This document shows, one piece after another, positions 61,605 through 64,000 of a DNA stretch of 64,000 bases (the first letter of the stretch is position 1; every line of letters starts with the position of its first letter). The notes below the pieces were generated by a model that ran no database searches, was not told the DNA's origin, and worked only from the letters and a program-made list of their open reading frames with translations. A program made the translations under genes and the position numbers. Source of the DNA: an uncultured Clostridia bacterium (lineage in GTDB: Bacteria > Bacillota > Clostridia > UBA1381). Where the stretch lies: positions 1 through 64,000 of the forward strand of contig CANRJY010000012.1 of assembly GCA_947631085.1 (NCBI GenBank), given 5' to 3'.

Positions 61605-63522
61605 ACAGTCCCGTCGCAAATTCGTCTATCTTATACGTTCCGTCCGTCTGACGCATCAGAATTACATAGAACGCCGCCTCTGTCTGTCCTTCGGGATATA
61701 ACGATCCTTCGTACCTCGTCATGTCCACAGTCACCGATACATTGAAATCGTTCGACGATTTCGCATATTCGCGCTCGTCGATCTCAATGTCCTTGATGCT
61801 CGCGCGCGTCATGCCGAAAACATAGCCGTCGCCGAAAAATCCGCTCACGCAGCTGTCGGTGCAATACTGTTTCATAGTCTCGAAATCGCTTTTTGCAAAC
61901 GCTTTGAAAAACGCTTTTATTACCGACACCGGCTGCTTGTTTACGTCCTCCGGATTTTCGTATGTCCAATATGTATTTGCAGCCGCACTGAGACGAACCT
62001 TATCCGAGCCGTCGCTTGTCGTTTTGTTATAATCCGGTCCGCGGTCGGTATTGCGGTCTATTTCCGTGTCCCATACCTGACAATTCAGAATATAGTCCGA
62101 ATTGGGATACATATTCGGCGTTCTCAGGAAATATTCCATATAGCTGAACGGCACATACAAAGTCTCCCCGCGCAGCATAGGCGTTGCTGTGTCGATTATA
62201 ACAAACGGAGCGCTGTTCGCGGCGCCGCTCTGTCCGAGCGCTATTCTGTCGCTTTCCGGAGCGATCGTGTACATTTCCATGATGTACTCGATCGAACCGT
62301 CCTCCTTCACATATGACGCCGACGTCTTTATATACAATATTGATTTACCGTTTTCCCATGTCAGACTGTTTCCGTCCGTAAGAGCGCCGATTTTTTCAAG
62401 CGTCTCCCGAAGCGGCAGATATTCCGTGCCATTCTCGAAAAACGGCTTGTTTTCATATTCGATCAAATTGCCGTTGTTGCGCACCTCGATTATGTAACGC
62501 TCGTTTAAAACATCGTCCGCGAGCACGCCGCTTGTGAATACCGCCGCCGCGAGCGTTATCGCCGCAAGCGCAGCCGACAGTATATGTGTTACCCTGTTTA
62601 CCCTTTTATTTCTCGTCATCATAACAAATCTCCTTTCCAGCATTTTTCTGCTGCCCGCCATTCCGGTTGTGAGCGGAATGGATTTCCTGTTTTTATCGGA
62701 GACAAGAGCGAGAATTGTGTCAACATATTCCAATTTTTCGACTCTGCTCATATTGGCCGTAACAGCCGCGTCGCATGAGATTTCGCATTCGGCGTTGATC
62801 TGTCTTGCCGCAAAATAAACGGCAGGATTGAACCAGTGTACGCATTTAACAAAAGTCACAAACCATTTGCAAAGCACGTCATTTCTGTTTATATGTGTTG
62901 TTTCATGCGCGAGCACGTTAGCAAGCTGCGCCTCGGTCATATAAACATTCGGCATGATAAGCGTTTTTCTGAATAAACCTATCGTCAGCGGCGAGGATAT
63001 ATTTTCACCTATTCTGACCGTAACCCGCTTTTTCGTGTACTGTCGTATTTCCGGACACGATATGATGTGTGAACGCTTTTTCATTCCGCGCACAAATACC
63101 GCATATGTTGCCATCTTGACCGAAAAAAGCATAATCGCCGCAGCAAGCCACACCGCCGCAAGAATATCAACGGCACCGACTGCCCTTTCCGCTATCCGCG
63201 AAACATCAAACGAGGTTTGCCCTGTTTGAGCGGGCCGGACTGCTTCAACGGGATTTACGTTTGCCACGACCTCGTTTACGTCCGGCATAGGCTGTGATAT
63301 AGCCGTTTGTGTCTGCGGCTGCCGCGCGGTATGTATTGCAGCACGCGGCACGTTGAACCGCACCGGCAGCATCATAACGAGCATTACCGCAAGCCAAACG
63401 TAGTAATTCCAGCCCGCCGAAAAATATTTTTTCGTAACCGGTCGCGCAGCCGCGATCAGCGCCGTCAACGCCGCGCCCGCGCATGAGGTTATAAGCATCG
63501 CTTTGAAAATCTGTTCAAGCAT
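61603..63522 (-). CDS. BlaR1/MecR1-like M56 membrane metallopeptidase with stalk and NTF2-like C-terminal domains
   Basis: A 639-residue membrane protein. Four hydrophobic segments embed an M56 gluzincin domain with HETTH at residues 206-210 and a third ligand near 245-247 (NAECEISCD). Unlike BlaR1, the extracellular part is not a penicillin-binding sensor. It holds a copper-amine-oxidase-like segment (about 340-400, EYLPLRETLEKIGA) and a C-terminal domain of DUF4829/NTF2-like character (AFFKAFAKSDFETMKQYC). It lies 3 bp after the BlaI-type repressor, so it should cleave that repressor after sensing an external signal. The ligand is unknown; a cell-wall signal is plausible. Confidence 0.88.
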   Translation of the reverse strand: MLEQIFKAMLITSCAGAALTALIAAARPVTKKYFSAGWNYYVWLAVMLVMMLPVRFNVPRAAIHTARQPQTQTAISQPMPDVNEVVANVNPVEAVRPAQTGQTSFDVSRIAERAVGAVDILAAVWLAAAIMLFSVKMATYAVFVRGMKKRSHIISCPEIRQYTKKRVTVRIGENISSPLTIGLFRKTLIMPNVYMTEAQLANVLAHETTHINRNDVLCKWFVTFVKCVHWFNPAVYFAARQINAECEISCDAAVTANMSRVEKLEYVDTILALVSDKNRKSIPLTTGMAGSRKMLERRFVMMTRNKRVNRVTHILSAALAAITLAAAVFTSGVLADDVLNERYIIEVRNNGNLIEYENKPFFENGTEYLPLRETLEKIGALTDGNSLTWENGKSILYIKTSASYVKEDGSIEYIMEMYTIAPESDRIALGQSGAANSAPFVIIDTATPMLRGETLYVPFSYMEYFLRTPNMYPNSDYILNCQVWDTEIDRNTDRGPDYNKTTSDGSDKVRLSAAANTYWTYENPEDVNKQPVSVIKAFFKAFAKSDFETMKQYCTDSCVSGFFGDGYVFGMTRASIKDIEIDEREYAKSSNDFNVSVTVDMTRYEGSLYPEGQTEAAFYVILMRQTDGTYKIDEFATGL

Positions 63523-63525
63523 GAT

Positions 63526-63933
63526 TTAATCCTCCCGTTTTTCCTCCTCACCGAAAATCGCGCGCAGATCCTTTATCTCGTTTTCCGAAAGAGTATCCTC
63601 TTCAAACAGCGCCGCCGCAAAATCCTTCACCGAGCCGTCGTATAGGCTCTTTATAAGACCGCGCGTCTGCGAGCGTCTGTAGTCCTTGCGCGAGATAAGC
63701 GGTGAATAATAGTACATATTGCCGCGCTTTTCCGACTCAACCGCACCCTTTTCGGTAAGCCTTGTTAAAAATGTTGATATTGTGGTGCGTTTCCATCCTC
63801 TGTCCTCGACAGCATTGTTTATATACTGCGTGTTAACAGGTTCTCCCGCCTTCCACAGAACCTTCATAATTTCCAGCTCCGACTCTCCGATATTGATTTT
63901 AACATTTTTTTCGGTGTTATTTCCTGACGTCAT
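63526..63933 (-). CDS. BlaI/MecI-type transcriptional repressor
   Basis: A 135-residue winged-helix repressor of the Penicillinase_R family. The start of the domain (ESELEIMKVLWKAGEPVNTQ) and the recognition helix (GWKRTTISTFLTRLTEKG) are clear. The C-terminal dimerisation half contains the segment that M56 peptidases cut. AAAGGAGG precedes the ATG. It is the first gene of a two-gene operon and probably represses itself through the upstream dyads. Confidence 0.95.
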   Translation of the reverse strand: MTSGNNTEKNVKINIGESELEIMKVLWKAGEPVNTQYINNAVEDRGWKRTTISTFLTRLTEKGAVESEKRGNMYYYSPLISRKDYRRSQTRGLIKSLYDGSVKDFAAALFEEDTLSENEIKDLRAIFGEEEKRED

Positions 63934-63954
63934 TAGAAATACCTCCTTTATTTT

Positions 63955-63992
63955 GACTACTTCTGTAGTCTATATTTATTCTACAACAGTAG
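63955..63992. promoter_or_regulatory. Two BlaI-type operator dyads
   Basis: GACTAC-TTCT-GTAGTC (63955-63970) and CTAC-AACA-GTAG (63981-63992, flanked by TC) are two dyads whose centres are 24 bp apart. They resemble the TAC/GTA operators of BlaI/MecI repressors and lie directly upstream of the ribosome site. Confidence 0.75.
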
Positions 63993-64000
63993 TCTCGATT

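Noticed and set aside
1-64000. tRNA, rRNA or known riboswitches
   Set aside because: I checked the intergenic gaps by eye and saw no cloverleaf with CCA-type ends, no rRNA-like sequence and no recognisable riboswitch core; a covariance-model scan would be decisive.

Overview
The window reads as a chromosomal stretch of a spore-forming, anaerobic Clostridia-type Bacillota that lives on plant cell-wall pectin. The evidence is a SpoVT regulator behind a sigma-G-like promoter, the Firmicutes order pyrH-frr-uppS-cdsA-dxr-rseP-ispG, AGGAGG ribosome sites, three proteins with copper-amine-oxidase-like 'stalk' domains (common in Clostridia), and a large set of secreted rhamnogalacturonan enzymes. A Monoglobus-like or other Oscillospirales-type gut pectin degrader is my best guess; no rRNA is present to settle it. 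I see no tRNA, rRNA, CRISPR array, prophage or complete insertion sequence.

Layout. 1-5.7 kb: secreted M16 metallopeptidase fused to stalk domains, nifS-nifU, and an unannotated 41-residue Cys-rich membrane peptide. 5.7-9.2 kb (minus): DUF1961-GH43-DUF1015 operon. 9.3-14.3 kb: glmS, an AT-rich islet (NPCBM/stalk protein and divergent XRE regulator), a small membrane protein next to a RelBE-type toxin-antitoxin pair under near-identical promoters, spoVT, and an insertion-sequence remnant. 14.3-26.3 kb: MATE exporter, two PL11 rhamnogalacturonan lyases, a terpenoid-cyclase-fold surface protein, and a PL26/YetA-like exo-rhamnogalacturonan lyase. 26.4-31 kb: DUF421-DUF4363, uppP, a cytidylate-kinase-like protein, a lytic transglycosylase, coaE, ung. 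31-36.5 kb: a large secreted SGNH esterase and, divergently, trpE-trpG. 36.5-53.5 kb (minus): zinc/manganese ABC transporter, ybaK, mutS2, polA, pepP, aroQ, ispG, rseP, dxr, cdsA, uppS, frr, pyrH, then a cell-wall amidase. 53.5-64 kb (minus): GH36 alpha-galactosidase, a third PL11 lyase with a long Pro-Thr-Glu linker, GTP-type PEP carboxykinase, and a BlaI/M56-peptidase pair.

How it works together. Three PL11 endo-lyases, one PL26 exo-lyase, an SGNH (rhamnogalacturonan acetylesterase-like) protein, GH43, DUF1961 and GH36 together suggest deacetylation and cleavage of rhamnogalacturonan I and trimming of its arabinan/xylan/galactan decorations. They are scattered among housekeeping genes instead of forming one locus, and no sugar transporter lies in the window. 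The dense minus-strand block serves isoprenoid, phospholipid and peptidoglycan carrier synthesis, translation recycling and DNA maintenance.

Most interesting signal. The presumed 5' leader of trpE starts with eight (G/T)AG triplets at an exact 5-nt period, the signature of an RNA site for TRAP (MtrB). There is no T-box and no Trp-rich leader peptide. Other leads are the duplicated 30-bp promoter/operator of the toxin-antitoxin region and the palindromic repeat elements overlapping stop codons.
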